This document shows, piece after piece, positions 8,497 to 16,519 of a DNA stretch of 64,000 bases (positions are counted from its first letter, which is position 1; the number at the start of each line of letters is the position of its first letter). Below the pieces are notes generated by a model. That model searched no databases and was not told the origin of the DNA. It saw only the letters and a program-made list of their open reading frames with translations. Position numbers and translations under genes: made by a program. The stretch comes from JBEVOS01 sp044226655 (lineage in GTDB: Bacteria; Pseudomonadota; Alphaproteobacteria; Caulobacterales; Aquidulcibacteraceae). The stretch covers positions 620,001 to 684,000 of the forward strand of contig JBGAGO010000001.1 of the NCBI GenBank assembly GCA_044226655.1, read 5' to 3'.

Positions 8497-8763
8497 GCCA
8501 GAAACGATCGCCCGCCCGGCAATACCAGATTGGAACGGCGCAGGAACGACAGAATGTAAGTGATTCGTCGATGGTTTGTTCCGCTTGGGTTCCCGCGGGC
8601 AAAGCTGGTTGTGGATAACCTAAAGTTCTGTAATTTCTTGGCTTAAGCGGTCGTCAGCTCGCGTTTTTCGTGCAAATATCTGGCATTGCGCGCTCAAAAC
8701 GATCTGAGCGTCAGCTGCGGTTGAGCCCTGCAGCGCTCCCGCCTGATATGATCGGAACGCCGC
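8497..8763. other. Non-coding stretch with an AT-rich patch and one DnaA-box 9-mer
   Basis: No convincing reading frame is seen. The stretch contains TTATCCACA on the minus strand at 8610-8618, the exact consensus DnaA box, followed by an unusually A/T-rich run for this genome (about 8616-8645). A single box without a cluster is not enough to call a replication origin; it may be chance or a DnaA titration/regulatory site. Confidence 0.4.
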
Positions 8764-8931
8764 TTGCCCAATCTTCCCAAAGATCTTGAAGAATTGACGC
8801 GTCCCAGCCCCCGCGCGCCGAACCTGCGCGCCTGCCCGGTCTGCGGCCAGCATTTCGACGCCGACGATTTCGAGCAGATCTATCATCACGATGATCAGCC
8901 GCATGAGCCGCTGACCTCCGAGCGCCCCTAA
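8764..8931 (+). CDS. Small Cys/His protein, possible zinc-binding
   Basis: A 55-residue frame found by hand, starting TTG with GGAA about 7 bases upstream; an in-frame TGA at 8749 rules out a longer form. Codon choice matches the neighbours. The centre reads ACPVCGQHFDADDFEQIYHH, so Cys24 and Cys27 with His30 and His41/His42 could bind one zinc ion, like a half zinc ribbon. The TAA overlaps the TAG of the convergent HxlR gene. I recognise no named family. The TTG start and small size keep confidence moderate. Confidence 0.5.
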   Translation: MPNLPKDLEELTRPSPRAPNLRACPVCGQHFDADDFEQIYHHDDQPHEPLTSERP

Positions 8932-9341
8932 CGCCGCCAGAGCGTCGGTTTCGCTGCACTGTCAAAGGCTTCGCGCGCGGCGCGCACCCGGGCCTGATTG
9001 GCCTTGGCCCAATCGCCCAGCGCCCGCACAGGCCCCAAAAGATCGCGGCCCAAAGCCGTGAGCGCATAATCCACGCGCGGCGGGATCGAGGGCGTCACCG
9101 TGCGCGTGATGAAGCCGTCGCGCTCCAGGCTGCGCAGGGTCGTGGTGAGCATCTTCTGCGAGATCGGCGCGAGCGCCCGGCGCATCTCGCTGAAGCGGCG
9201 CGGCCCGTCGCCCAAGAGGCCGACGGCCTGGATCGACCATTTGTCGCCGATCCGGGACAGGGTTTCGTTCACAGCCCGGCAATCGGCGGGATCATGGACG
9301 AGCGCGGCTTCCCTGGTCACGCGCGGGTGCGTCGGTTTCAA
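8928..9341 (-). CDS. HxlR-family transcriptional regulator
   Basis: 137 residues from a TTG at 9341, chosen because a perfect AAGGAGG lies 7 bases upstream; no in-frame ATG exists at a sensible place. The winged-helix core is clear: IGDKWSIQAVGLLGDGPRRFSEMRRAL, the recognition-helix region ISQKMLTTTLRSLERDG and the wing PPRVDYALTALG. Cys21 (DPADCRAV) lies where several HxlR regulators such as YodB carry a redox-sensing cysteine; sensing here is inference. It is divergent from an FMN reductase with 76 bases between starts, the usual arrangement for a regulator and its target. Confidence 0.9.
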   Translation of the reverse strand: MKPTHPRVTREAALVHDPADCRAVNETLSRIGDKWSIQAVGLLGDGPRRFSEMRRALAPISQKMLTTTLRSLERDGFITRTVTPSIPPRVDYALTALGRDLLGPVRALGDWAKANQARVRAAREAFDSAAKPTLWRR

Positions 9342-9372
9342 GAAAGTGCCTCCTTCCGCCCGGCTGGCGCTC

Positions 9373-9399
9373 TCCAATATAGCCCTAGTCACTATTGGA
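9373..9399. promoter_or_regulatory. Palindromic operator candidate between the HxlR and FMN-reductase genes
   Basis: Perfect 7-base inverted repeat TCCAATA (9373-9379) / TATTGGA (9393-9399), with an inner overlapping inverted pair ATAG (9379-9382) / CTAT (9392-9395). It lies in the 76-base divergent promoter and fits a dimeric winged-helix regulator. Confidence 0.55.
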
Positions 9400-9417
9400 A
9401 ACCAGCGGAGCACAGCC

Positions 9418-9996
9418 GTGAGCAAACCCAAGATCGGCGTCGTCCTTGGCACCACGCGCCAGAACCGGTTCAGCGAAAAGGCCGGCGCCTGGATCATGGA
9501 GATCGCCAAGGCGCGCGAGGACCTCGCGTTCGAGATCGTCGATCTGCGCGATTATCCGATGCCGTTTTTCGACGAGCCGCTCTCGCCGGTCTATACGCCG
9601 CCGAAGAACGAAGCCGCCCTGGCCTGGGGCCGCAAGGTGGCCGAGCTCGACGGCTATCTCTTCATCACCGGCGAATACAATCACTCGATCCCGGCCGTGC
9701 TGAAGAACGCGATCGACTACGCCTACAAGGAATTCAACAAGAAGCCCGCGGCCTTCATCGGCTATGGCGGGGTGGGCGCGGCGCGCGCCATCGAGCATCT
9801 GCGCCAGATTCTGGTCGAAGTGCAGATCGCGCCCATGCGCAACGGCGTCTACATCGCGCTCGCCGATTACCGCCCGCTGCTGTTCGGCGAAAAGACCTTC
9901 GCGGACCTGCCGCATCTCAATGACATCGCCGTCCAAGTCCTGGACGAACTCGCCTGGTGGGCCCGCACGCTCAAGGCTGGGCGGGAAGGGTTCTAG
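9418..9996 (+). CDS. NADPH-dependent FMN reductase (flavodoxin-fold quinone/azo reductase type)
   Basis: 192 residues from the GTG at 9418 (GGAG 7 bases upstream). The flavodoxin-like fold is shown by GVVLGTTRQNRFSEKAGAWI at the N-terminus, which binds the FMN phosphate, and by the hallmark GEYNHSIPAVLKNAIDYAYK (about residues 84-103). Family members reduce flavins, quinones or azo compounds with NAD(P)H in the cytoplasm. Divergence from an HxlR regulator suggests induction by electrophiles or quinones, as for the YodB/QorR systems; that is inference. A palindrome follows the stop at 10009-10052. Confidence 0.88.
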   Translation: MSKPKIGVVLGTTRQNRFSEKAGAWIMEIAKAREDLAFEIVDLRDYPMPFFDEPLSPVYTPPKNEAALAWGRKVAELDGYLFITGEYNHSIPAVLKNAIDYAYKEFNKKPAAFIGYGGVGAARAIEHLRQILVEVQIAPMRNGVYIALADYRPLLFGEKTFADLPHLNDIAVQVLDELAWWARTLKAGREGF

Positions 9997-10008
9997 AGCC
10001 CGTTTGTG

Positions 10009-10052
10009 CTCCCTCATCCCGGACAAGCGAAACTTGATCTGGGATGAGGGAG
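10009..10052. repeat. Dispersed palindrome, relative of the 2.4-kb element
   Basis: 15-base arms CTCCCTCATCCCGGA (10009-10023) and TCTGGGATGAGGGAG (10038-10052) with one mismatch and a 14-base loop. It follows the FMN reductase stop and could terminate its transcript. It shares the layout TCAT-CCCGGA / TC-GGGATGA with the element at 2387-2428. Confidence 0.6.
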
Positions 10053-10106
10053 GGCCGATGCGCCCCGCATCTGGACTCTCGCCCCCCGCCGCCGCACATA
10101 ACGCCC

Positions 10107-12605
10107 ATGCCCGGCCCGATGCGTCCGGACGCGCCCGTGAAGGCCGTCCTCGGTCCCACCAATACCGGCAAGACCCATCTCGCGATCGAGCGCATGCTCG
10201 CCCACCGCACGGGCATGATCGGCCTGCCGCTGCGCCTCCTGGCGCGCGAGGTCTATGACAAGGTGGTCGCGGCCAAGGGCGCCCAGGCGGCGGCCCTCGT
10301 CACCGGCGAAGAGAAGATCTGGCCCGACGGCGCGCGCTATCTGATCGCCACGGTCGAGGCCATGCCGCTCGACCATCCGACCGAATTCCTCGCCGTCGAT
10401 GAAATCCAGCTGGCCCGCGATCCGGACCGCGGCCACATCTTCACCGACCGCATGCTGCGCGCGCGCGGGCAGGGCGAGACCATGCTGCTCGGCTCGGACA
10501 CGATGCGCAACGTGCTGCGCCGACACCTGCCGCACGCCGAGATTTCCAGCCGCGAGCGGCTGTCGCGCCTTTCCTATGCGGGCCCGAAGAAGCTCACCAA
10601 ATTGCCGAAGCGCACGGCCGTCGTCGCGTTCAGCGCCGAGGAGGTCTATGCGATCGCGGAACTGATCCGGCGCCATCGCGGCGGCGCAGCGGTGGTGATG
10701 GGCGCGCTCAGCCCGCGCACGCGCAACGCGCAGGTCGCGCTCTATCAATCGGGCGAGGTCGATTTTCTGGTGGCCACCGATGCGATCGGCATGGGCCTCA
10801 ACATGGATGTCGATCACGTCGCGTTCGCGTCCTCGGCCAAATTCGATGGGCGGCGCAATCGCGTGCTCAGGCCCGATGAGGTCGCGCAGATCGCCGGCCG
10901 CGCCGGCCGTTTCACGCGCGACGGCGCGTTCGGCGAAACCGGCGAATGCCCACCCTTCGATGAGGAGACCATCGCGCGCGTCGAGAACCACGAGTTCGAA
11001 ACCGTGGAAGCCGTCGAATGGCGCAATCCGGATTTGAATTTCACCTCGATCGCCGCGCTGCTTGCGTCTTTAGAGCGTCCACCCAACGCGCCAGGGCTGA
11101 TGCGTGCGCGCGGCGCGGTGGATGAAGAGACGCTGAAGCGCGTCGCGCAGGACGAGGATGTCGCCGCGCTGGCGCGCAGCCCACGCGCCGTCGCGCGGCT
11201 CTGGGAAGCGTGCCAGACGCCGGATTTCCGCAAAGTCGCGATTGAAGAGCATGCGCGCCTGGCCGCGCGGCTGGCTTCGCATCTCCTCAAGGAAAACGGT
11301 CGTCTGCCGGCCGATTGGATCGCGCGCGAGATCGCCGAGCTTGACCGCACCGAAGGCGATCTCGATGCGCTGCAGGCGCGCCTCGCCCATATCCGCACCT
11401 GGACCTATGTCGCCAACCGCGCCGATTGGCTGGCCGATCCCGAAAGCTGGCGCGCGCGCACGCGCGAGGTGGAAGACCGCGTCTCCGATGCGCTGCACGA
11501 TCTGCTCACGCAGCGCTTCATCGATCGGCGCACCAGCGCGCTGCTGCGCGGCCTGAAGCGCGAAGACGCCTTGCTTGCGGGCGTGAGCGAAGAGGGCGAG
11601 GTCACCGTCGAAGGCCACTATGTCGGCCGGCTCGAAGGCTTGAGCTTTCGCCCCGATCCGCGCGCTTTGGGGCTCGAAGGCCGCGCCGTGCGCAACGCCG
11701 CGCAGCGCGCTTTGGCGCCCGAGGTGGCGCGCCGGTTGGCGCGCATCGCCCGCGCCGAAGGCTTCGAACTCGAACGCGATGGGCGCCTCTTCTTCGAGGG
11801 CGAAGCCGTCGCCAAACTCACGCCGTGCGATCCGCTGCGTCCGAAGCTTGCGCTCATCGGCGCCGAGCACGCGCACGAGGCCGCGCGCGGCGAAGCTTTG
11901 GCGCGGATGGAGGCGTGGCTCGACGACGCCGTTGCGCGCGAACTCGCGCCGCTGCGCGCGCTCGATGAAAGCTGGCGTGCGGGCGTGTTGCCGCGTGCGG
12001 CCCGCGGGCTCGCCTATCGCCTGATCGAAAACGCCGGCGCGCTCGATCGGCGCGCCAATGAAGATCTGATCCAGGGCCTCACGCCGGAAGCGCGCAAGGC
12101 GCTGGCCATTCACGGCGTGCGCTTCGGGCGCGCCACCATCTTCATGCCGTCTCTGCTGGCGCCGCAGGCGGCCGCGCTGCACGCCATCCTGCGCCACGGC
12201 GCGCTGGCGCAAGAGGGACTGCCTTTCCTGCCGCGCCGCCAGATTTCATCGACGGACGATCAGGGCCGCGCCTGGGCCGCCTACGCCGCCGCCGGCTTCC
12301 GCCCCGCCGGCCCGCGCGTGGTGCGCATCGACCGGCTCGAACGCGTCGCCGCCGCGCTCAGCAAAGCGCAATCCGCCGGCGAAGCGCCGGAAACATCCTT
12401 GCGCCGCGTGCTGCGGCTCGATGAGGCCGCCTTCGCCGCCATGCTCGCCGCGCTCGGCTATCGCAAGCTCGCGCCCAAGGCGCCGGGCGCGCCGCCGCGC
12501 TGGCGCGCGCCCATCGCGGCCAAGCGCGCACTGCCGGATGCGCCCGAAGCGGCCGCGGGTCCGTTCGCCGGCCTGGCCGATCTGATGCCGACGGGCCGCA
12601 AATGA
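10107..12605 (+). CDS. SUV3-like DEAD/DEAH-box RNA helicase
   Basis: 832 residues from the ATG at 10107 (10122 is an alternative). Motif I is GPTNTGKT (residues 16-23), motif II reads LAVDEIQLA, and motif VI is QIAGRAGRFTRDG; together with the mid-protein segment ATDAIGMGLNMDVDHVAF these match the SUV3/mitochondrial-type helicase family present in alphaproteobacteria. The long C-terminal half (about 400-832) is Ala/Arg-rich and less characteristic. Likely roles are RNA turnover or ribosome-related remodelling, inferred from family. It overlaps the S4-domain gene by ATGA at 12602-12605, supporting joint function in RNA metabolism. Confidence 0.88.
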   Translation: MPGPMRPDAPVKAVLGPTNTGKTHLAIERMLAHRTGMIGLPLRLLAREVYDKVVAAKGAQAAALVTGEEKIWPDGARYLIATVEAMPLDHPTEFLAVDEIQLARDPDRGHIFTDRMLRARGQGETMLLGSDTMRNVLRRHLPHAEISSRERLSRLSYAGPKKLTKLPKRTAVVAFSAEEVYAIAELIRRHRGGAAVVMGALSPRTRNAQVALYQSGEVDFLVATDAIGMGLNMDVDHVAFASSAKFDGRRNRVLRPDEVAQIAGRAGRFTRDGAFGETGECPPFDEETIARVENHEFETVEAVEWRNPDLNFTSIAALLASLERPPNAPGLMRARGAVDEETLKRVAQDEDVAALARSPRAVARLWEACQTPDFRKVAIEEHARLAARLASHLLKENGRLPADWIAREIAELDRTEGDLDALQARLAHIRTWTYVANRADWLADPESWRARTREVEDRVSDALHDLLTQRFIDRRTSALLRGLKREDALLAGVSEEGEVTVEGHYVGRLEGLSFRPDPRALGLEGRAVRNAAQRALAPEVARRLARIARAEGFELERDGRLFFEGEAVAKLTPCDPLRPKLALIGAEHAHEAARGEALARMEAWLDDAVARELAPLRALDESWRAGVLPRAARGLAYRLIENAGALDRRANEDLIQGLTPEARKALAIHGVRFGRATIFMPSLLAPQAAALHAILRHGALAQEGLPFLPRRQISSTDDQGRAWAAYAAAGFRPAGPRVVRIDRLERVAAALSKAQSAGEAPETSLRRVLRLDEAAFAAMLAALGYRKLAPKAPGAPPRWRAPIAAKRALPDAPEAAAGPFAGLADLMPTGRK

Positions 12606-12922
12606 ACGAACGCTGCCGGCTCGATGTCTGGCTGTGGCGCGCGCGCTTTTTCAAAACCCGCGCGCTTGCTGCGGCGGCGGTCGCGGGCGGCGGCGTGCGG
12701 CTGGCGCGCGCCGGCAGCCTGCGCCGCATCGACAAGCCCGGCGAAGCCATCGGCGCCGGCGACGAGCTCACCATCGCCACGGCGCGCGGCCTCGCCAGCC
12801 TGCGCATCGCCGCTCTGGGCGAACGCCGCGGACCGGCCGTCGAAGCCCGCACGCTCTATGTCCGCCTGGATGGGCCTGAGCTTGACGATCCAGAGCCCGG
12901 CGGCCATGTCAGCGGCGCGTGA
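12602..12922 (+). CDS. S4-domain RNA-binding protein (Hsp15-like)
   Basis: 106 residues. The N-terminal half CRLDVWLWRARFFKTRALAA and the following GGVRLARAGSLRRIDKPGEAI form an S4 RNA-binding fold like that of Hsp15/HslR, which binds stalled 50S-peptidyl-tRNA complexes in E. coli. Its start overlaps the helicase stop by four bases and fdxA follows 22 bases later, so the three genes probably form one transcript. The exact function in this lineage is not established. Confidence 0.85.
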   Translation: MNERCRLDVWLWRARFFKTRALAAAAVAGGGVRLARAGSLRRIDKPGEAIGAGDELTIATARGLASLRIAALGERRGPAVEARTLYVRLDGPELDDPEPGGHVSGA

Positions 12923-12944
12923 TTGAGGGGCGAGGACCGGAAGA

Positions 12945-13283
12945 ATGACCTACGTCGTCATGGACCAATGCATCAAATGCAAGTTCATGGATTGCGTGGA
13001 GGTGTGTCCGGTCGATTGCTTCTACGAAGGCGAAAACATGCTCGTCATCCACCCCGACGAGTGCATCGATTGCGGCGTGTGCGAGCCGGAATGTCCGGTC
13101 GACGCCATTAAGCCTGATCTCGAAGACGGCGATGGCAAGTGGTTGAAGATCAACACGGAATACGCCCAGCTTTGGCCAAATATCACGCGTAAGGGTGATG
13201 CGCCTGCCGATGCAGACGCGTTTCGCGACGAAACCGGCAAGTTCGAGAAGTATTTCAGCCCCAAACCGGGCTCGGGAGACTGA
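12945..13283 (+). CDS. fdxA: Ferredoxin FdxA, 7Fe/8Fe type
   Basis: 112 residues. Two cluster-binding regions are visible: CIKCKFMDCVEVCP (Cys9, 12, 17, 21) and CIDCGVCEPECP, the arrangement of Azotobacter FdI-like ferredoxins with one [3Fe-4S] and one [4Fe-4S] cluster. The C-terminal extension (NTEYAQLWPNITRKGDAP) is standard for alphaproteobacterial FdxA. It carries electrons in the cytoplasm; the Kor complex at 39-44 kb is one possible partner, though nothing in the sequence links them. GGAAGA precedes the ATG. A terminator hairpin follows at 13297. Confidence 0.95.
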   Translation: MTYVVMDQCIKCKFMDCVEVCPVDCFYEGENMLVIHPDECIDCGVCEPECPVDAIKPDLEDGDGKWLKINTEYAQLWPNITRKGDAPADADAFRDETGKFEKYFSPKPGSGD

Positions 13284-13296
13284 TCTGCGGCGTCTG

Positions 13297-13320
13297 GGCC
13301 CTTCCGAAGGGGCCATTTTT
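13297..13320 (+). terminator. Rho-independent terminator after fdxA
   Basis: Stem GGCCC (13297-13301) / GGGCC (13310-13314), extended by TT/AA with one bulged G, followed by A and five T residues. It lies 13 bases after the fdxA stop. Confidence 0.7.
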
Positions 13321-13528
13321 GTGATAGGGTTATAAAATCGTAAACGCCGCGCCCAAACGCGGCTTACGCCTGCCGGCGCAATGGATCGCGCCCACCTAAC
13401 CGTCGCGCTCGGGCGCCCGCACATCTGGTCCGGAAGCTATCTGGTCCAGCGCGGCGCGCTCGTCGCTTGAGTCAGGGGGCCGACCGCAGACCCGCCGCGC
13501 AGTTTGGCCATTGGAGCAGGGATCGTTC

Positions 13529-14059
13529 ATGACGAACAGCGCGTCCGTACAGCCCGCCTCTTTCAAGACGGGCGATCACATCGTTTACCCCGCGCACGGC
13601 GTCGGCCGTGTGATTGGCGTCGAGAAGCAGACGGTGGCGGGCATCGACCTCGAGGTCTTCGTGATCTCGTTCGAGCAAGACAAGATGACGTTGCGGGTGC
13701 CGACCGCGAAGGCCAAGTCCTGCGGCATGCGTCCGCTGGCCTCCGGTCAGATCGTGACGGATGCCTTGAAGACACTGCAGGGCCGCGCCCGGGTGAAGCG
13801 CACTATGTGGTCGCGCCGCGCCCAGGAATATGAAGCCAAGATCAATTCGGGCGACCTCGTTTCGATCGCGGAAGTGGTGCGCGACCTGCACCGCGCCTCG
13901 GACCAGCCGGAGCAATCCTATTCCGAGCGCCAGCTCTATGAGAGCGCGCTCGACCGGATGGCCCGCGAACTCGCCGCCGTCGAAAACATCGAGCGTGACG
14001 CCGCCGTCGAAAAGGTCTCGGCCTCGCTCGCCAACAAGAAAGCCGCCGCGGCCGCCTAA
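13529..14059 (+). CDS. CarD-family transcriptional regulator
   Basis: 176 residues from the ATG at 13529, with AGGGA just upstream. The N-terminal RNA-polymerase-interacting (Tudor-like) domain is plain: FKTGDHIVYPAHGVGRVIGVEKQ, then ISFEQDKMTLRVPTAKAKSCGMR. The C-terminal helical DNA-binding half contains MWSRRAQEYEAKINSGDLVSIAEVVRDLH. CarD proteins bind the RNA polymerase beta subunit and stabilise open complexes at rRNA and stress promoters. The gene has its own 5' region of about 210 bases after the fdxA terminator and a strong terminator at 14088. Confidence 0.93.
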   Translation: MTNSASVQPASFKTGDHIVYPAHGVGRVIGVEKQTVAGIDLEVFVISFEQDKMTLRVPTAKAKSCGMRPLASGQIVTDALKTLQGRARVKRTMWSRRAQEYEAKINSGDLVSIAEVVRDLHRASDQPEQSYSERQLYESALDRMARELAAVENIERDAAVEKVSASLANKKAAAAA

Positions 14060-14087
14060 GGCGCGCAGCGCAGCTCAAACGCAATCA

Positions 14088-14112
14088 GGCCGGGCGCAAG
14101 CCCGGCCTTTTT
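14088..14112 (+). terminator. Rho-independent terminator after carD
   Basis: Perfect 8-base stem GGCCGGGC (14088-14095) / GCCCGGCC (14100-14107), loop GCAA, then five T residues. Confidence 0.9.
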
Positions 14113-14181
14113 GTTCGCGCCTTTTGCTCGTCAAAAGAAATCTATCGGACAGTTTTCCGGCGGCCGTACGATGCGCGCCTC

Positions 14182-14640
14182 ATGTTCGATTGGAGTTCCC
14201 CCACGCAGATCCTGATGCATCTCTGCCTTCTCTTGCTGCAGAGGCTCAGGATTCCGCGCACCGCCGCAAAGGCGATCAGCGCCGCGCTGCGCCCCTTGGA
14301 GGCGTATGTGCGCGACGCGCTGACCGCGCGCGCGTCCGCTGCGCATGCATCTGCGCCGCCGCCGCCGAGATTCGTCCCCCGCGCGGCCCGCCCCGCGCCC
14401 CGCGCCGCTGCTGAATCAGAACTGGTTTCCGCCGCGCCGCTGGCTGCGCGGATCGCAGCGCTGTTGCGCGCCGTCGCTGATCCGAACCGCTACGCGGCGG
14501 CCTACGCCCAGCCGCGCACGCCTGTGATGGCGCGCAGGCGCCGCAGCCGCGCCGCGCCGCACGTCTGGCCGCGTCTGCAGCACGTCATGATGGCGCGCGC
14601 CGCACCCGTGAGCGCGCCGCCCTTATTCAACTCAAGCTGA
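14182..14640 (+). CDS. Hypothetical Ala/Arg/Pro-rich protein
   Basis: 152 residues, ATG start at 14182. I recognise no family. The first 60 residues (MFDWSSPTQILMHLCLLLLQ...) look like an amphipathic or weakly membrane-associated helix, followed by an Ala/Pro/Arg-rich tail with VARRRRS-type basic clusters, for example MARRRRSRAAPHVWPRL. Codon use is similar to neighbours, but low complexity makes a spurious frame possible. It converges with the M23 peptidase gene 71 bases downstream. No membrane anchor or catalytic motif can be supported. Confidence 0.4.
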   Translation: MFDWSSPTQILMHLCLLLLQRLRIPRTAAKAISAALRPLEAYVRDALTARASAAHASAPPPPRFVPRAARPAPRAAAESELVSAAPLAARIAALLRAVADPNRYAAAYAQPRTPVMARRRRSRAAPHVWPRLQHVMMARAAPVSAPPLFNSS

Positions 14641-14711
14641 ATCATTTGCGCCGTTCAGGTCGCCCCGCGCGCGCTTTGAGCCTTCAAAGCGCGCCGCGAA
14701 TCATGCCCGCG

Positions 14712-15290
14712 TCACGGCGCGGGCGGCGCTTCGCCTGTGCGCAGGAACGGGTAGGGGTCGATGGCCTCGCCATGGGGCGAAGGCGCGCCCGGCGCCACGC
14801 GCTGGATCTCGAAATGAAGATGCGGCGCCGTCGCGTTTCCCGTGGCGCCGACATAGCCGATAATCTGGCCCTGACGCACCTCTTCGCCCTCATGCAGATC
14901 GGCCGCGTAGCCGCTGAGATGCGCGTAATAGAACGAATAGGCTCTCGCCTCATCGACGAGATAGATCGCCGTGCCGCCGCGCGCGCTTGTGGTGAGCTTG
15001 GCGACGCGCCCATCCGCGACGGCGAGCACCGGCGTCGCTTGCGCGGCCATGATGTCGAGCCCTTCGTGCCGGCGGCCTTGGCTGCGCGCCGCGCCCCACG
15101 TGTCGGTCAGCGCCGCGCGCCGCACGCCTTCCACCGGCACGATCAGCGCGCCGGGCTCTTGTCCGGTCAGGAGCGGCGCCGAGATGAAGCGCGCGCCGTC
15201 GCGCGGATAGGAGGCGAACCCCATCATCACGACGAGCGCCAGCCCCGCCAGGGCGATCATGACGCCGGAGACATAGGTGCGACGAATCAT
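14712..15290 (-). CDS. M23-family metallopeptidase, membrane-anchored
   Basis: 192 residues. A hydrophobic N-terminal segment (about 9-27, VMIALAGLALVVMMGFA) acts as signal or anchor, so the catalytic part faces the periplasm. The LytM/M23 zinc motifs are present: HEGLDIMA (H-x3-D) and HLHFEIQ (H-x-H), with the typical VGATGNATAPHLHFE run between. Such enzymes cleave peptidoglycan cross-bridges or act in septation; the substrate here is not readable. It is followed in the same direction of transcription by no gene, but the upstream neighbour (nuclease-like lipoprotein) is on the same strand 54 bases away. Confidence 0.9.
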   Translation of the reverse strand: MIRRTYVSGVMIALAGLALVVMMGFASYPRDGARFISAPLLTGQEPGALIVPVEGVRRAALTDTWGAARSQGRRHEGLDIMAAQATPVLAVADGRVAKLTTSARGGTAIYLVDEARAYSFYYAHLSGYAADLHEGEEVRQGQIIGYVGATGNATAPHLHFEIQRVAPGAPSPHGEAIDPYPFLRTGEAPPAP

Positions 15291-15344
15291 GGCGTGCGCC
15301 CTCCATCGCGCAGCGGGCGCGCAAAGTACATGGCGCGGCGCAGA

Positions 15345-16241
15345 TCAATGGGCCGCGGTCAGCACCTCGATCTGCATCGGATTGTCCGCGCACATCAGCG
15401 GCCCGTTGCGCGCGATCACATGGCCGCGCACGCGCACACGCTGGCCTTTGTAGGAGGCGAAGGGCGGGCCGCTCCATGCGGTCACGGACTCGCCGTAGAG
15501 CGCGACCGTGAAATCGGTGTGATAGTCTTCGCCGAAATTGAGATAGACGCGCGCGCTCGATGCGCGGCGGCCTTCGCTGGCCGGTCGCGCGTCACTCTCT
15601 GCGACGTCGCGCACCACGCCCTCGACGATGCGGAACGGTCCGCGGTAACAGCTCTCATCGGGAAAGCTTTCCTGCTCGATCGCCGCCACGGTGCGCGGGC
15701 GATAATCGGGCAGCGCCCACAAGCCGGCATGCGCGGCGCGCGCCTGTGTCTCGATCGCGGCGAGCTGTTCGGCGCGCGCGAGATTGTCCTTGCGCGGACG
15801 CGCCCAGGCTGCGCCGCGGCGGAGCATTTCCTGTTGCAGCCAGATCCAGCGCCCGCCTTCGCTCTGCACGAACACTTGCGCGAGCGCGGTCTCGCCGCGG
15901 TCGTCTTGCGCCGGCGTGCCCGGCGCGGCCGTTGCGCGCGCATCATCGGCGCGCCGGAAGCTGCGCTGGCGCCGCACGCCGCCATAAGCCAGCCGCGCTT
16001 GCCGGCCGAGCGCCAATTCGCTCAGCGTCTGGCGCGCCTGCTGCGCGTAGGCGCCATCGCCATAGGGCGCTTCGATGCCCGTCAGCGTCACGCGCAAACC
16101 GCTTTCCAGCATCAGCGTGTCGCCATCGATGATTTGCGAAATCTTGCTGCTCTCGCCGCGTTCCAAGCCCTGCATGTTCGGCCCGCACGCGCACAGCATC
16201 GCCGCCAAAAAGGCGGCGGTCAGCCAGCCCGATGTTTTCAT
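15345..16241 (-). CDS. Thermonuclease (SNase)-like lipoprotein
   Basis: 298 residues. The signal ends in a lipobox LCACG, so the protein is likely lipid-anchored. The SNase-type start is IIDGDTLMLESGLRVTLTGIEAP, followed by AQQARQTLSELALGRQARLAYGG and later LAQVFVQSEGGRWIWLQQEMLRRGAAWARP. The catalytic Arg/Glu spacing of staphylococcal nuclease is only partly visible, so activity is uncertain. The C-terminal 110 residues (from CYRGPFRIVEGVVRDVAES) add a separate OB-like domain. It sits on the same strand as the M23 gene and is divergent from the tRNA-Arg. Confidence 0.75.
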   Translation of the reverse strand: MKTSGWLTAAFLAAMLCACGPNMQGLERGESSKISQIIDGDTLMLESGLRVTLTGIEAPYGDGAYAQQARQTLSELALGRQARLAYGGVRRQRSFRRADDARATAAPGTPAQDDRGETALAQVFVQSEGGRWIWLQQEMLRRGAAWARPRKDNLARAEQLAAIETQARAAHAGLWALPDYRPRTVAAIEQESFPDESCYRGPFRIVEGVVRDVAESDARPASEGRRASSARVYLNFGEDYHTDFTVALYGESVTAWSGPPFASYKGQRVRVRGHVIARNGPLMCADNPMQIEVLTAAH

Positions 16242-16349
16242 CGCGCGCTCCCATCAACCCGCGGCCAGCATCGGCGCAATTCGCCCATTTGGCGAGGGGC
16301 GCGGGGCCATCGACGCGCGCGGAGGCTTCGGCCATAGTCCCGCCGCGTC

Positions 16350-16426
16350 GGCTCCGTAGCTCAGCTGGATAGAGCTGCTCCGTCCTAAGGAGAGGGTCGC
16401 AGGTTCGACTCCTGCCGGGGCCGCCA
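16350..16426 (+). tRNA. tRNA-Arg (anticodon CCT)
   Basis: A 77-base cloverleaf: acceptor GGCTCCG (16350-16356) pairs with CGGGGCC (16416-16422) with one G-T pair; D arm AGCTC...GAGC; anticodon loop GTCCTAA giving CCT; T arm around GGTTCGACTCC; encoded CCA at 16424-16426. It decodes AGG, a rare arginine codon in such GC-rich genomes. The downstream coding region begins within 100 bases. Confidence 0.93.
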
Positions 16427-16519
16427 CGGGGATGAGGTTTGGGAATGCGGCGTCACTTCCGGAACGGGTGGTCTGCGGCCGCCGCCTGCATGCTGGCCAT
16501 CGCCCATCAGCGCACGCCG

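Noticed and set aside
8497..8763. Chromosome replication origin around the DnaA box
   Set aside because: Only one consensus box is seen, with no cluster, no dnaA/hemE-type neighbours and no skew data.
13381..13470. A 29-residue frame (MDRAHLTVALGRPHIW...) between fdxA and carD
   Set aside because: No ribosome site, no recognisable family, and it lies in the presumed carD promoter region.
16350..16426. tRNA-Arg as an integration site for a mobile island
   Set aside because: No integrase gene and no repeated tRNA 3' end were found in the window; the downstream genes have ordinary composition.
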